A stretch of DNA of 64,000 bases, taken from contig NZ_WSQA01000001.1 of assembly GCF_009768885.1 (NCBI RefSeq), positions 248,001 through 312,000 on the forward strand. Direction: 5' to 3'. The notes under the pieces were generated by a model. That model was not told the origin of the DNA, did not search any database, and saw only the letters and a program-made list of their open reading frames with translations. Within the stretch, counting starts at the first letter, position 1. Each line of letters begins with the position of its first letter. Of this stretch, positions 1 to 9,736 are shown in pieces. This DNA is from Sphingobacterium humi (GTDB taxonomy: Bacteria > Bacteroidota > Bacteroidia > Sphingobacteriales > Sphingobacteriaceae). The position numbers were made by a program, and so were the translations under genes.

Positions 1-2082
1 CAAATTACCCGGAGCCCTCAACGTTGCTAGGCTTGCTCCTTGGCGCTCAAACAGGCGACCCAAAAAAGAAAAGCCGTTATTATCCTCACCATCCCATAGG
101 TAATGATAAGGCTTTAGCTGCCCATCCGCGGCTTTCTTCACTTCATTATTATAATAATTATCGAGGGTGACCTTGTATTTAACAGGTATAGCCGGCTGAT
201 GGAAGGCTTCCACCTCTGCGCTAGCCAATAGGAATGCCCCTACACCTTTTGGATCATTAGGCTTCACTGGTTCGCTCATGTAATATTCAAAGCTACCATC
301 TCTATATTTTTTACCACCTAATCCAGATACCGTAACTACCTTTTCTAAGTCTATCCGATCAGCAGCAGCCGGCCGAACAAACTCTTTTATCAAACCCTGA
401 TAAGCTTTATCCAAGGCTTGCCTATAACTGGCATCCAAGTACCCCTTCCGCAATCCTTTGGCCATGGCATACACAAACATGCTGGAAGCGGATGCTTCCA
501 CATAATTGCCTTCTCTATTTGGTAAATCCATGATATCATACCAGACACCGGTTTTCGGATCTTGTACTTTCCGAACTGCAGCCATCGTCCGTTGAAGGAT
601 GGCGATGAGTTTCTGACGACCGGCATGCTCCTCCGGGTAATAGTCCAACACATCCACCAGTGCCATACTGAACCATCCCATTCCTCTCGCCCAAAAATGA
701 GGCGACTGGCCCGACTGCGGATTAGACCATCGCTCCTTTCTAGATTCATCCCATCCATGATACAACAACCCTGTTTTCGCATCTCTAGCATGGTTTTCCA
801 TGTATTCAAACTGATTAAGCACATCTTCATAGATCTCAGGTTTGTTCATGATGCGGGCATAGCGCACGTAAAAAGGCTGCGCCATATACAAGCCGTCTAG
901 CCACATCTGATAAGGATATATCTTCTTATGCCAAAAGCCTCCCTCCTTCGTCCGCGGATGCGTCTTCAACTGCCCTACCAACTGTTCAGCAGCTTTCAGG
1001 TACTTTTGCTTTCCCGTCACTTCATAAAGCGCCAGTAATACCGTTCCGTTTTTAATATGATCAATATTGTATTCATCAGGTTTATAGTTTCGGATTTGCC
1101 CGTCTTCACTGACAAATCGATCCATCCAGTTTTGAACATAATGGTAGTATTCTCCTTTTCCGGTCTGTTGCCAAACGGCCAACAGGCCTTCCAACACCAC
1201 GCCCATATCGTAAGTCCATTTCGGACCTTTGACCGTATCAGTAAAGGAAGGATCAGTAAACAGCTTAGCCATGGCTGTCTTGGCCATTTTCTCGCCATAG
1301 GAAATATCACTATTTAAAGGCTGCTCTTTCAATATAGATGCTATGGATAATCCTTGCTCCCGGATAGCCGATGCCACTAAACCCGCAATCTGATTCGCCC
1401 CATGGGTATTCAGATGCGTATTATCCTCCACCCCCTTCGGATAGTTTTGATGGCCTGCCGGCAAGTGTAGGAACAAGCCTTTCGACGCTTCCTCGCCCAT
1501 GCTGCTCAATTGCGCCATGCTGCGTTGGGTCATATCGATAAACTCAACACCTAAGCTATCCGCAACCTTTTTTACGGCTTGCGGATAACCCATATGGGTA
1601 TCCTGCAATTGCCCGTTTACAAAGCTTCTTCTTGCAATTGGCGACAACAGAATGGGGGTTGCCTTTTTGCTGCGGATCTCCTTCACGAAATAGGCTAAGT
1701 TTGCTTTGTATTCCGGTAGAAAGCCGCCAGCTTTATCCTTGTTAATCTTCTGGTCGTTATGGCCAAATTGAATGATCACATAATCACCAGCTTTCAGCCC
1801 TTGGAATACCTGATCCCAAAGCCCTTCCTTCATGAAGGATCTGGTACTTTTGCCATTCTTGGCTATATTCTTTAGCTGAACACCTTGCTGTAGGTAAGCG
1901 GCAAAACCTTCACCCCAACCGGTTTCCGGTCTTTTATTATCCGCCTTGATGGCCATGGTGCTATCGCCCATCATCCAGATGGTTTGCTGTGGAGGTGCTA
2001 TTAAAAAACTACATAAGCATAGGATGCATAAGGCTGAAAAGCCTGTGTATTCCCACTTCATTCTCCTTAACGATTGTCTCAT
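1..2082 (-). CDS. CE12 acetylesterase-GH105 hydrolase fusion (3' end beyond window)
   Basis: The frame is open from the ATG at 2082 to the left edge (694 codons, no stop). After a signal-like hydrophobic segment (about residues 14-28) comes an SGNH/CE12 rhamnogalacturonan acetylesterase module with GDS (S41), GHND (108-110) and DNTH (D220/H223). A GH105 unsaturated rhamnogalacturonyl hydrolase module (about 255-610) follows, with WLDGLYMA and HGWD (D445), the expected catalytic Asp. The last visible part resembles the start of the DUF4350-type domain found behind GH105 modules; this is inference. Predicted role: periplasmic removal of acetyl groups and then of the terminal unsaturated galacturonate from RG-I oligosaccharides. 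It is separated from the upstream gene by a terminator at about 2.2 kb, so it probably has its own promoter. Domain calls are strong; the C terminus is unseen. Confidence 0.88.
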   Translation of the reverse strand, partial: MRQSLRRMKWEYTGFSALCILCLCSFLIAPPQQTIWMMGDSTMAIKADNKRPETGWGEGFAAYLQQGVQLKNIAKNGKSTRSFMKEGLWDQVFQGLKAGDYVIIQFGHNDQKINKDKAGGFLPEYKANLAYFVKEIRSKKATPILLSPIARRSFVNGQLQDTHMGYPQAVKKVADSLGVEFIDMTQRSMAQLSSMGEEASKGLFLHLPAGHQNYPKGVEDNTHLNTHGANQIAGLVASAIREQGLSIASILKEQPLNSDISYGEKMAKTAMAKLFTDPSFTDTVKGPKWTYDMGVVLEGLLAVWQQTGKGEYYHYVQNWMDRFVSEDGQIRNYKPDEYNIDHIKNGTVLLALYEVTGKQKYLKAAEQLVGQLKTHPRTKEGGFWHKKIYPYQMWLDGLYMAQPFYVRYARIMNKPEIYEDVLNQFEYMENHARDAKTGLLYHGWDESRKERWSNPQSGQSPHFWARGMGWFSMALVDVLDYYPEEHAGRQKLIAILQRTMAAVRKVQDPKTGVWYDIMDLPNREGNYVEASASSMFVYAMAKGLRKGYLDASYRQALDKAYQGLIKEFVRPAAADRIDLEKVVTVSGLGGKKYRDGSFEYYMSEPVKPNDPKGVGAFLLASAEVEAFHQPAIPVKYKVTLDNYYNNEVKKAADGQLKPYHYLWDGEDNNGFSFLGRLFERQGASLATLRAPGNL

Positions 2083-2205
2083 GGTTATTGATTAATTCGT
2101 ATTGAATTTCTTAATAATAATTCCAGAATACTAGAAAAATACACGCAATCGATGCCGAGAACGATTGAAATTACCCATCCAAGCAAATTCATCGTGTAAC
2201 GAGAA

Positions 2206-2232
2206 TTAAAAAAGGGGCAAAAACTGCCCCTT
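2206..2232 (-). terminator. Rho-independent terminator after the SusCD/GH105 operon
   Basis: On the minus strand a 7-bp stem (AGGGGCA / TGCCCCT) with a 5-nt loop is followed by a T-rich run, 61 nt past the stop of the GH105 gene at 2293. The rest of the gap up to 2082 shows no recognisable element beyond A/T-rich sequence suited to a promoter. Confidence 0.75.
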
Positions 2233-2292
2233 CTATCTTTTAACTGCTTTTATATCATGCACATTGCACTTTATCCAACTGTTTTCGGCCCT

Positions 2293-3495
2293 TTAACGGT
2301 TTAGCTCCATCAGCCCCATAATTAATGGTGCCGTCGCTTTGATATCGTTTTCCCGAATACGCTCGTTCACATAATAGTCGAAGCTGCCATCGCGATAAGG
2401 TTTTCCACCCAATCCGGCGACAGCATTACATTGAATCAAGTTCCACAAGCCTTCCGCATCCCGAACCAACAGCTTCTCTTGTATCCCTTTCAGAATCTTC
2501 TCCGCCATAGCCTTGTCTTCCTTTGGTACATATCCCAACCGCACAGCCTTCGCATAAGCATACAGGAACATGCTGTTTACGGAAGCTTCCTGATAATTCT
2601 TTCCTTCCCCCGGCCTGTCAAGCACCTGCCAGAATAGCCCATCCTTATCCTGATACCTGGGCAATACCGCCGCCAGATCTTGCGTCAGCTTTAGCAATTC
2701 CCCCCGGCGTGGATAATCTGCCGGAAGGAGCTCCAGCACATCAACCAAGGCCATAAACCACCATCCTATACTGCGTCCCCAGAAGTTAGGCGAAGTGCCT
2801 GTTTGCTTATTCGCCCAGGCCTGTTCCTTCAACGCATCCCAGGCATGAAAATACAATCCTGTTTTAGGATCACGCAAATGCTTGGCAGCACCCAACAGCT
2901 GCTTAACAGCTTCCTCATAATAGCTTTTATCCTTTGTTAAGTTGCCATAGGCCACTAAAAAAGGAGAAGCCATATACAGCCCATCCAGCCAAACCTGATT
3001 CGGATAGATGCCCTTATGCCAGAACAAGCCATCCGCCGTGCGGGGCTGCTCCTGAAGCTGCCTTATCAAACGCTCAATGGCCAGCAAGTATTTCTTATCC
3101 CCTGTCTTGGCATATAGCGGAAACAAGACCTTCCCCGGATTGATAAAATCCAGATGAAACGACTCAGGTTCATACAAGTAAATCTCCCCCTTCGGATTGA
3201 TCAGCGTATCGGCCCATTGTTCCACGTAGTGATAATAAACCGGATTATTGGTCTTCTCATAAAGCTTCCAAAAAGCGAGGGCGCCCAAACCTTGCGAATA
3301 AGCAAAGTATAGTCGCTTACCATGATCCAGCTGCCACAGCTGCGGAAAGCGTTGCATTTCCGATTGCGCCAGCTGCTCATAGAGCGACATTCTGCCGTCC
3401 TGAGCCTGCGTATGCAGTACGGGAAACAGCAGCAGCATCCAGCCCAACCGACGGAAAAGCTGCTGCCAAATCTTCTTGTTTTGAAATCCTATCAT
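2293..3495 (-). CDS. GH105 unsaturated rhamnogalacturonyl hydrolase
   Basis: A 400-residue (alpha/alpha)6-barrel hydrolase expected to remove the delta-4,5-unsaturated galacturonyl residue that RG lyases leave at the non-reducing end. Visible motifs are WLDGLYMASPF, HAWD (D220, expected catalytic Asp), FWGRSIGWW and GGKPYRDGSFDYY, all shared with the GH105 half of the fusion at the left edge. I start at the ATG at 3495, one base after the SusD stop, because it opens directly on a signal peptide (about 30 residues ending in TQAQ). A start at 3540 is possible but would overlap susD by 44 nt and put a charged extension before the signal. Translationally linked to susD and last gene of its operon. 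Confidence 0.88.
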   Translation of the reverse strand: MIGFQNKKIWQQLFRRLGWMLLLFPVLHTQAQDGRMSLYEQLAQSEMQRFPQLWQLDHGKRLYFAYSQGLGALAFWKLYEKTNNPVYYHYVEQWADTLINPKGEIYLYEPESFHLDFINPGKVLFPLYAKTGDKKYLLAIERLIRQLQEQPRTADGLFWHKGIYPNQVWLDGLYMASPFLVAYGNLTKDKSYYEEAVKQLLGAAKHLRDPKTGLYFHAWDALKEQAWANKQTGTSPNFWGRSIGWWFMALVDVLELLPADYPRRGELLKLTQDLAAVLPRYQDKDGLFWQVLDRPGEGKNYQEASVNSMFLYAYAKAVRLGYVPKEDKAMAEKILKGIQEKLLVRDAEGLWNLIQCNAVAGLGGKPYRDGSFDYYVNERIRENDIKATAPLIMGLMELNR

Positions 3496-3496
3496 C

Positions 3497-5305
3497 TTAA
3501 TACATTGGATGTTGTTGTCCTGCCAATCCCGGATTTGCATCCATGGTACCTGTGCTTAGCGGGAACAATTCCACTTTATTCTTTTCTAATCCCCGGAAAA
3601 TATTCTGCACCCAGGTTGCTTGCGCCTGCAGGGCATTCGAGTTAAACGCCGAGGTTCCGGTATACATATTCAATAAAGTATAGCCATCCTGGGTCAACTG
3701 GGCTTTCTGTTGCGCATCCGGCTCAACAACAAAACCCTGATACGGCAAAGCTACAGTAGGATCCGAAAAGCTATTCGCCGGTGTTTTTTTATAGGCCCTA
3801 AAGCGCGGAACAGCCTCGTATTTACCGGTATGGTTCGCCAGATCCAACATATCCTGCTTAGCTTGCGAAAGCTTCTCGTACAATACGCCCCAGCGAATCA
3901 GATCTGTTCTGCGCCAGCCCTCAAAGGCCAACTCCAATTTCCGTTCCAGAATCAAAGCATCCCGAAAGCCCTGGTAATCACTTGGCGTGGTTCCTATTTT
4001 CGAACGATCCTGATTAAAAGCTCTAAGGCGCACCTTTTCCAACATTTCTTTTGCCACAGGCGTCGGGTTCTTGGCCAGCTCGTTCTCCGCCTCTGCATAC
4101 ATCAGCAGCACATCCGCATAGCGCAATTGAATCCAGTTAATATCGCGTTGGGCAGCCGAAACACCCAGATCAGCCTTCCAGTTCACGCGGAACTTACCGA
4201 TGGTATGGCTGCCATAGGTATTCATCTGGTGCATGCTTTCGCCATTCAAGGAATAGTTCGCAATGGCCACATCCCGACGAACATCACCCTCCTTAAACTC
4301 AAAATAATACGTTGGAAAAACCGCCATGGCAGGCTGCGATTTATTGTAGAATGAATTGGTATGCGCAAAAATCCCGTTGGTATATCCGATGCGGGTTTCA
4401 TTGCGGTCGCCGCCTTTTTGCCCATATTCATACATGCTTTCCTTGTTATACTTCTTGGTCAGCAAGTCCCTAAATATAGTCTCATAGCTCACCAGGTCAT
4501 TTTCTCCCCGATCTACTACCGCCTTACAGGCATCCCGGGCAATCTGATACAATTGTTGGATACGGTTCTGATCGGCCCGCTGCGCCAGTTTTACCGAAGA
4601 CGCCGAATAAGACTGTAGGTCCCAACGCAAAGAATAGCCGGCAGCATATAAAGCCACACGTGCCAACAAGCCGTAAGCTGTATTTTTAGAGATACGCTCT
4701 ACCGGTAAGCCCGACTCCCCTTTCCAAGGCAGTAAGCTAATGGCTTTCTGCAAATCATCCACACAGCCATCGTAAATGCTATCTCTACTCACGCGGGAGG
4801 ACGAAAAGGAAGGCATATCCACCACCGGGATAGTCGGATAAGGCACATCGCCAAAATAGCGCACAATATTCAACATATTGCTCGCCCGAATGGCATAGGC
4901 CTCCCCCAATAAACCATCCAGTTTCTTCCGTGTCGCCTCATCGCTCACCTCCATTAAGGGAATATTCTTGATTAGAATATTCGCTTGCTCCACACCCGCA
5001 TACATACTGGTATAGGTAGAGTTTGGCGAGGTAGCCGGACTGTAAACATAATTGGAAACCTGATTCTTCGAGTTGGTTTCCCCCTCGGTCGAGATGCACT
5101 CATCGGTACCCATGCCGAACTGATAGAACAATTCCGCATTAAAGGTACTGGTATATGCGCCCAATAAGGCCATTTCTACCTTGCCCGGGTCTTCAAATAT
5201 CGTTGAACTATCGAAATCTTTTTCAGAGGGCAGATCCAGGAAGTCGGAACAGGAAGTTGTCCCCATCAAGGCGATGCCCGCCATATATAATGCAATTTTT
5301 TTCAT
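3497..5305 (-). CDS. susD-like: SusD/RagB-family glycan-binding lipoprotein
   Basis: A 602-residue outer-membrane lipoprotein that forms the lid of the SusC channel and captures oligosaccharides at the cell surface. The lipobox ends at C19 and is followed by SDFLDLP, typical of SusD. The C-terminal SusD-type region carries RYADVLLMYAEAENEL and a GWRRTDLIRWG segment. The gene starts 11 nt after the stop of the paired SusC. Its position among RG-I enzymes suggests it binds RG-I fragments; this is inferred from context only. Confidence 0.95.
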   Translation of the reverse strand: MKKIALYMAGIALMGTTSCSDFLDLPSEKDFDSSTIFEDPGKVEMALLGAYTSTFNAELFYQFGMGTDECISTEGETNSKNQVSNYVYSPATSPNSTYTSMYAGVEQANILIKNIPLMEVSDEATRKKLDGLLGEAYAIRASNMLNIVRYFGDVPYPTIPVVDMPSFSSSRVSRDSIYDGCVDDLQKAISLLPWKGESGLPVERISKNTAYGLLARVALYAAGYSLRWDLQSYSASSVKLAQRADQNRIQQLYQIARDACKAVVDRGENDLVSYETIFRDLLTKKYNKESMYEYGQKGGDRNETRIGYTNGIFAHTNSFYNKSQPAMAVFPTYYFEFKEGDVRRDVAIANYSLNGESMHQMNTYGSHTIGKFRVNWKADLGVSAAQRDINWIQLRYADVLLMYAEAENELAKNPTPVAKEMLEKVRLRAFNQDRSKIGTTPSDYQGFRDALILERKLELAFEGWRRTDLIRWGVLYEKLSQAKQDMLDLANHTGKYEAVPRFRAYKKTPANSFSDPTVALPYQGFVVEPDAQQKAQLTQDGYTLLNMYTGTSAFNSNALQAQATWVQNIFRGLEKNKVELFPLSTGTMDANPGLAGQQHPMY

Positions 5306-5316
5306 GATTATCCGCT

Positions 5317-8300
5317 TTAAAATGAAAGATTTAATCCTGCCACCACTCTCTTGGTTCTCGGATAGGCCGAATTATCAACCCCACGAGTCAATAGCGATCC
5401 GCTAGCCGATACTTCCGGATCATAGCCGCTGTAGTTGGTGAAGGTATGGATGTTATTCAAGGTCAAATACACGCGCAGGCGCTGCATCTTGGCCTTTTGG
5501 CTTATAGCCTTCGGCAAGGTATAACCCAAGGTGATGTTATTGATCCGCAAGAAAGATGCGTCCTCCAAATAATAATCTAAAGGGTCTGATATCGCGATAT
5601 TATTCGTCGCATTCAAGCTCCAAATCTGATTCTTACCCCCTTGATTCGGATTTAAGGCCGCCAAGCGGTTCAGGTCTTTCGTTTCCATGCCAGTTGCCGG
5701 ATCGATTAACGTAAAGCGGTTGTTCATGATACCCATGGAGTTCTGATTCGGCAAATAAGGCCCCATAAAACGTTGGGTATTCATATTGAACACCTGATGA
5801 CCGTAAGCGAAGTTCAAAAACACACTCAAGTCAAATTGCTTATAGGAAAATTCATTATTGAAACCACCGTAAAACTTAGGTTCCGCACGACCAATTACCG
5901 TCCGATCGTTTGCCGACCAAACTGGATTGCCGTTCGCATCCGTCTCGCCTGCCGTAGGCAAGTATTTCACATCACCAGGTTTTACACTGGCCCTGTTTTT
6001 TCCTTTTAGCGAGGCTACGCCATCTTTTAATTTATAGGAACCATCGGCTAATTGATCAAAGTCATTCGTGGTATACACCCCATCGTATTTATAGCCGTAG
6101 AAATTACTAACAGGACCACCCACTTCCGTTAAGAAGTTTACCCGCGATTCGTAGGAAGTGATCATGCGGTCTGTTCCTGCCGAACCGAATAAACCCTCCA
6201 CGTTCGAACGGTTAAATGTCATGTTAAAGGTGGAACGCCATTGGAAATCCTCCTTCTTAATATTCACGGAGGATAAGGTTAATTCTACCCCTCTATTTTG
6301 CAAGGAAGCCACATTCTGAAATTGCTTACTATAACCTGTAGAGGTTGGAATATTGGCCTCCAACAATAAGTTCTTCGATTGGTTCTGATACACATCGACG
6401 GTAAACATTAAGCGGTTTTGAAAGAAACTAGCGTCTAAGGCCACATTACTGGTTTGGGTTTTCTCCCAGCGCAAATTCGGATTCCCTAAAGTTCCGCTAG
6501 GCTTCACGCCCACCAATAAGCTGTTATCCATCGCAACTACCGTCGAGCCATACAAGGTCGCATAGCGCGTACTACCAATCCGATCATTACCCGTCGTACC
6601 ATAGCCTGCACGAAGTTTCAATTGGTTAATAAATCCTACTTCTTTCATAAACTCTTCTTGGTGGATATTCCAGGCTGCGGAAGCCGAAGGAAAGGCACCC
6701 CATTTATTGCCTTTGTTAAAAGTCGAAACACCATCGGCACGTACGGTTCCGGTAAATAAGAAACGATCGTTGTAATTATATATCGCCCGGAAGAAACCCG
6801 ATAATAAACCGTAGCGACTTGCGGTCGAAGTTCCGCGCTCGGTACGGCCGGCTAAGCTTACATCCTTCAAGCCGAAATTACTCTCCGGGAATTCGTAATA
6901 GCTATGCGCCAAACCCTGATCCTCTTCATAGCGAACCTCCTGTCCGGCCAATAAATTGATATGATGCATGCCGATATCTTTCATCCAAGATAAGGTATTC
7001 GTCCATTGCCATTCATAGCCTTCGGCATTGTTAATAGATCCGTAAGGTCCTTTATTATTTCGGGCATTCATCGTCCGGCCATCGTCCCAAAAATCACTGC
7101 GGGTCTGCTGCCATTGGTAGGTTCCGGAACTGCGGAAGGTAAAATCTTCCAAAAAGTTCGCCGTAATCCCCAAATTCACATTCGCTAAACGAGCCGCTTT
7201 TAAGCGATTTAAGGCATCGTTCATAATGATGGGGTTATACACATCATACTGCGAGTTTATCGCCTGCAATTCCTCTGCAATATCCGTATGCAACAATTCT
7301 TCATTGCTAAAGCGAATACCACCGGTCACCGGCTGTAGGATAGACATTTTCAGCATCCCACCCAAGGAGCCACCGCCTTCGGTTTGCGCATCCTGCAACA
7401 TGCTGTTAAAGTTCACCTGAATGGCTTTATTTAACTGATGATCTATTTTCGCACGCACGCTATTCCTGCGGTAGCCTGATTTGGCCAAAATACCATCCTG
7501 CCCCGTGTGATTATAGGAAACCATAAACTTCGTTTTATCATTCCCTCCGGATAGGTTCAGGTTATGCGTCTGCAAAATGGCTTGTCCACCAAAAACCTCA
7601 TCCTGCCAGTCAATGCCGGCACGGCTGCCATATTCTTGCTGAATGCGTTGGTAGGCTCCACTGGCGAAATCGGCCGAAGCCGGGTCGCCGCCAAACATCT
7701 GTGCAAAGGCCGTTTGATTGCCGCCCAAGGTTTGGTATTCGTATTGGTATTTAACATAATCTTCCACATTCAATAAGTCCAATTTACGGCTTAAGCCCTC
7801 AAAGCTAGCATAGCCATTGTACTCCAAGCTGGTACGGCCAGACTTGCCCGATTTGGTCGTAATAAGCACCACGCCATTCGCACCACGAGCCCCATAAATG
7901 GCGGTTGCCGAAGCATCCTTTAGGATGTCTATATTCTCGATATCCTGCACATCAATTTTAGTCAGGGCATCATCCATCACAAAACCGTCTACCACATACA
8001 AAGGCGTTGTCGAACCGGTAATAGAAGTTCCCCCACGCACCAAAATATTAACGCCAGCTCCGGGCGCTCCACTTTGTGTCACCACATTAACCCCCGCTAC
8101 CTTACCGGTAATGGCTTGCGCCGCAGTACTCACGGGCACCTGTTGAATCTCCGTCCCTTTCACCGAACCTACCGCACCGGTTAGGTCGCGCTTGCGCGCC
8201 GTGCCGTAACCAATCACCACCACTTCATCCAGGTTCTGTTGATTCCCTGTTAATTGAATCCGAAAGGTCGCATTGGCATTCACCGGATATTCCTGCGTCT

Positions 8301-8559
8301 CAAAGCCCACATAAGAAACCTGCAACACATCCCCGTTTGCTGCATCGATTTCAAACTTCCCATCCGCCCCCGATTGGGTACTGTTTCCTTTCCCTTTCAC
8401 TTGAATACTAGCCCCTTGAATGGGCGCATTCTGTGCATCTGTTACCCAGCCTTGCCGCTTTGTCGATTGTGCAAAAGCCACAGTGCTGAGCAACAGGAAG
8501 ATAAACAGGAGCATGCCGATAGACCGTTTTGCGCCTGTTCTTTTTTTCCAATACTTCAT
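5317..8559 (-). CDS. susC-like: SusC/RagA-family TonB-dependent glycan transporter
   Basis: A 1080-residue outer-membrane importer of oligosaccharides driven by TonB. After a signal sequence ending near AFAQ come a carboxypeptidase-regulatory-like beta-sandwich (about 35-110), the DEVVVIGYG motif, a plug domain with DASATAIYGARGANGVVLITTK, and a long beta-barrel ending in an aromatic residue (NLSF). There is no STN signalling domain, so unlike the SusC at 44368 it should not signal to an anti-sigma factor. It lies 34 nt behind a GH105 gene and directly ahead of its SusD, in the operon that runs 16909 to 2293. Confidence 0.96.
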   Translation of the reverse strand: MKYWKKRTGAKRSIGMLLFIFLLLSTVAFAQSTKRQGWVTDAQNAPIQGASIQVKGKGNSTQSGADGKFEIDAANGDVLQVSYVGFETQEYPVNANATFRIQLTGNQQNLDEVVVIGYGTARKRDLTGAVGSVKGTEIQQVPVSTAAQAITGKVAGVNVVTQSGAPGAGVNILVRGGTSITGSTTPLYVVDGFVMDDALTKIDVQDIENIDILKDASATAIYGARGANGVVLITTKSGKSGRTSLEYNGYASFEGLSRKLDLLNVEDYVKYQYEYQTLGGNQTAFAQMFGGDPASADFASGAYQRIQQEYGSRAGIDWQDEVFGGQAILQTHNLNLSGGNDKTKFMVSYNHTGQDGILAKSGYRRNSVRAKIDHQLNKAIQVNFNSMLQDAQTEGGGSLGGMLKMSILQPVTGGIRFSNEELLHTDIAEELQAINSQYDVYNPIIMNDALNRLKAARLANVNLGITANFLEDFTFRSSGTYQWQQTRSDFWDDGRTMNARNNKGPYGSINNAEGYEWQWTNTLSWMKDIGMHHINLLAGQEVRYEEDQGLAHSYYEFPESNFGLKDVSLAGRTERGTSTASRYGLLSGFFRAIYNYNDRFLFTGTVRADGVSTFNKGNKWGAFPSASAAWNIHQEEFMKEVGFINQLKLRAGYGTTGNDRIGSTRYATLYGSTVVAMDNSLLVGVKPSGTLGNPNLRWEKTQTSNVALDASFFQNRLMFTVDVYQNQSKNLLLEANIPTSTGYSKQFQNVASLQNRGVELTLSSVNIKKEDFQWRSTFNMTFNRSNVEGLFGSAGTDRMITSYESRVNFLTEVGGPVSNFYGYKYDGVYTTNDFDQLADGSYKLKDGVASLKGKNRASVKPGDVKYLPTAGETDANGNPVWSANDRTVIGRAEPKFYGGFNNEFSYKQFDLSVFLNFAYGHQVFNMNTQRFMGPYLPNQNSMGIMNNRFTLIDPATGMETKDLNRLAALNPNQGGKNQIWSLNATNNIAISDPLDYYLEDASFLRINNITLGYTLPKAISQKAKMQRLRVYLTLNNIHTFTNYSGYDPEVSASGSLLTRGVDNSAYPRTKRVVAGLNLSF

Positions 8560-8593
8560 GATTTATATTTGATTAAAAGGTTATTGTTGTTGA

Positions 8594-9733
8594 TTAAGGT
8601 TGAACGAGTTTGTAGACTTCCGTTCCGGCCAGCAATACGCAGCCTAAGCCGTAATCCTCGAAGTCGGGCGTTTTATCCCTTAATACGGGTTGTCCGTCTT
8701 TTGGCTCTTTCCCGGTAGATTGGATATAGCCTAAAAAGCCATTCGGCTGAATAGATTCTTTGCTGATGGCCTGCCAGCCTTTTTCAATAGGGGCTAAAAA
8801 AGCAGCTTTGTCCAGGATGCCATTATTTACGCCCCAGGTCATGCCATAAACAAATAAGGCAGTCCCACTTGCTTCCTTTCCGCCGAAATGATTCGCATCA
8901 TGCAAACTCACATTCCAAAAGCCATCTTGTCGCTGTAAGGGCACTACTGCCTTCGCCAACTGTATAAAATCTTCCTTATATTCAGCATAATGGGGGTCGC
9001 TTTTTGGCAATTCCTGCAGCACCAAAGCCAAGGCCGCCAATACCCATCCGTTTCCGCGAGACCAGTAACAATCCTCCCCATTCGGTTCCGCATAAGGCGG
9101 AATAAAATCCTTATCGCGCCACCATAAGCTATCCTTCGGGTTGTATAAACCATGCCCACCTTCGCTGTATTTAATGTGATGGTACATCTTATACATGGCA
9201 TCAAAATACTTCGGATCCTTGTAGGTCACCCCAAGCTTCACAAAAATGGGCATCGCCATCTGTATGGCATCAATCCAAGTCCAATCGGTATATTTATCAG
9301 TCCGAATCAGGGAGTCAATATTTTCTTTAATAGCCTTAATACGTTCCGGTTTGCTCGGGTCAAGCCGATACAAGTCGATATAGCTCATGCCGCAATTCTG
9401 ATTATCCGCATGGCGCGTATACACTTCCCCACGAACGGGTTTCCACTGATGTTTCTCGCCCCAGGTTACCGCATACTGGTAATAGGCCGGGTTCGGATCA
9501 ATGCTATAGAAGGCCAGCAAGCCCTCATAATAAACACCTCGGGTCCAAATATTGGCGGGTCTTTCCTTATTGGTAATAATGGTTTTATGGGGGTCTGGCC
9601 ACTTCTTCATAAAGTAATCATTGGCCACACGCAACTGCCCTAAAACAGCTTTTTTCGTCGTAAAATTTTGTGCCTGCGCTTGCAAAGTCAAGAGCGCCGC
9701 CACACAGGTACTGATCATGATATTTCTTTTCAT
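8594..9733 (-). CDS. GH105/GH88-type unsaturated uronyl hydrolase, WWRD subtype
   Basis: A 379-residue secreted hydrolase (signal peptide ending QAQA, about residue 21) of the six-hairpin GH88/GH105 superfamily. Key visible segments are WTWIDAIQMAMP (D155), LWWRD (D207), NGEDCYWSRGNGWV and DFEDYGLGC near the end. The first two match the WLDGLYMA and HxWD positions of the other GH105 proteins here, so this is a second subtype. It is a close paralogue of the lipoprotein at 28352-29512. Expected to act on unsaturated uronyl ends of RG-I fragments, probably in the periplasm. Only 3 nt separate it from the upstream gene. Exact linkage specificity cannot be told from sequence. Confidence 0.85.
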   Translation of the reverse strand: MKRNIMISTCVAALLTLQAQAQNFTTKKAVLGQLRVANDYFMKKWPDPHKTIITNKERPANIWTRGVYYEGLLAFYSIDPNPAYYQYAVTWGEKHQWKPVRGEVYTRHADNQNCGMSYIDLYRLDPSKPERIKAIKENIDSLIRTDKYTDWTWIDAIQMAMPIFVKLGVTYKDPKYFDAMYKMYHHIKYSEGGHGLYNPKDSLWWRDKDFIPPYAEPNGEDCYWSRGNGWVLAALALVLQELPKSDPHYAEYKEDFIQLAKAVVPLQRQDGFWNVSLHDANHFGGKEASGTALFVYGMTWGVNNGILDKAAFLAPIEKGWQAISKESIQPNGFLGYIQSTGKEPKDGQPVLRDKTPDFEDYGLGCVLLAGTEVYKLVQP

Positions 9734-9736
9734 AGG

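Noticed and set aside
1-2082. Suspected frameshift or pseudogene at the left edge because only short frames with starts and stops lie there
   Set aside because: Codon-by-codon reading from the ATG at 2082 stays open to base 1 with all CE12 and GH105 motifs in frame; the gene simply leaves the window.
3710-4354. Plus-strand frame of 214 codons inside susD
   Set aside because: Antisense shadow of a well-supported SusD gene; no domain pattern and no signal.
8254-8718. Plus-strand frame of 154 codons across the SusC 5' end and the GH105 3' end
   Set aside because: It overlaps two strong minus-strand genes and its translation has no recognisable features.
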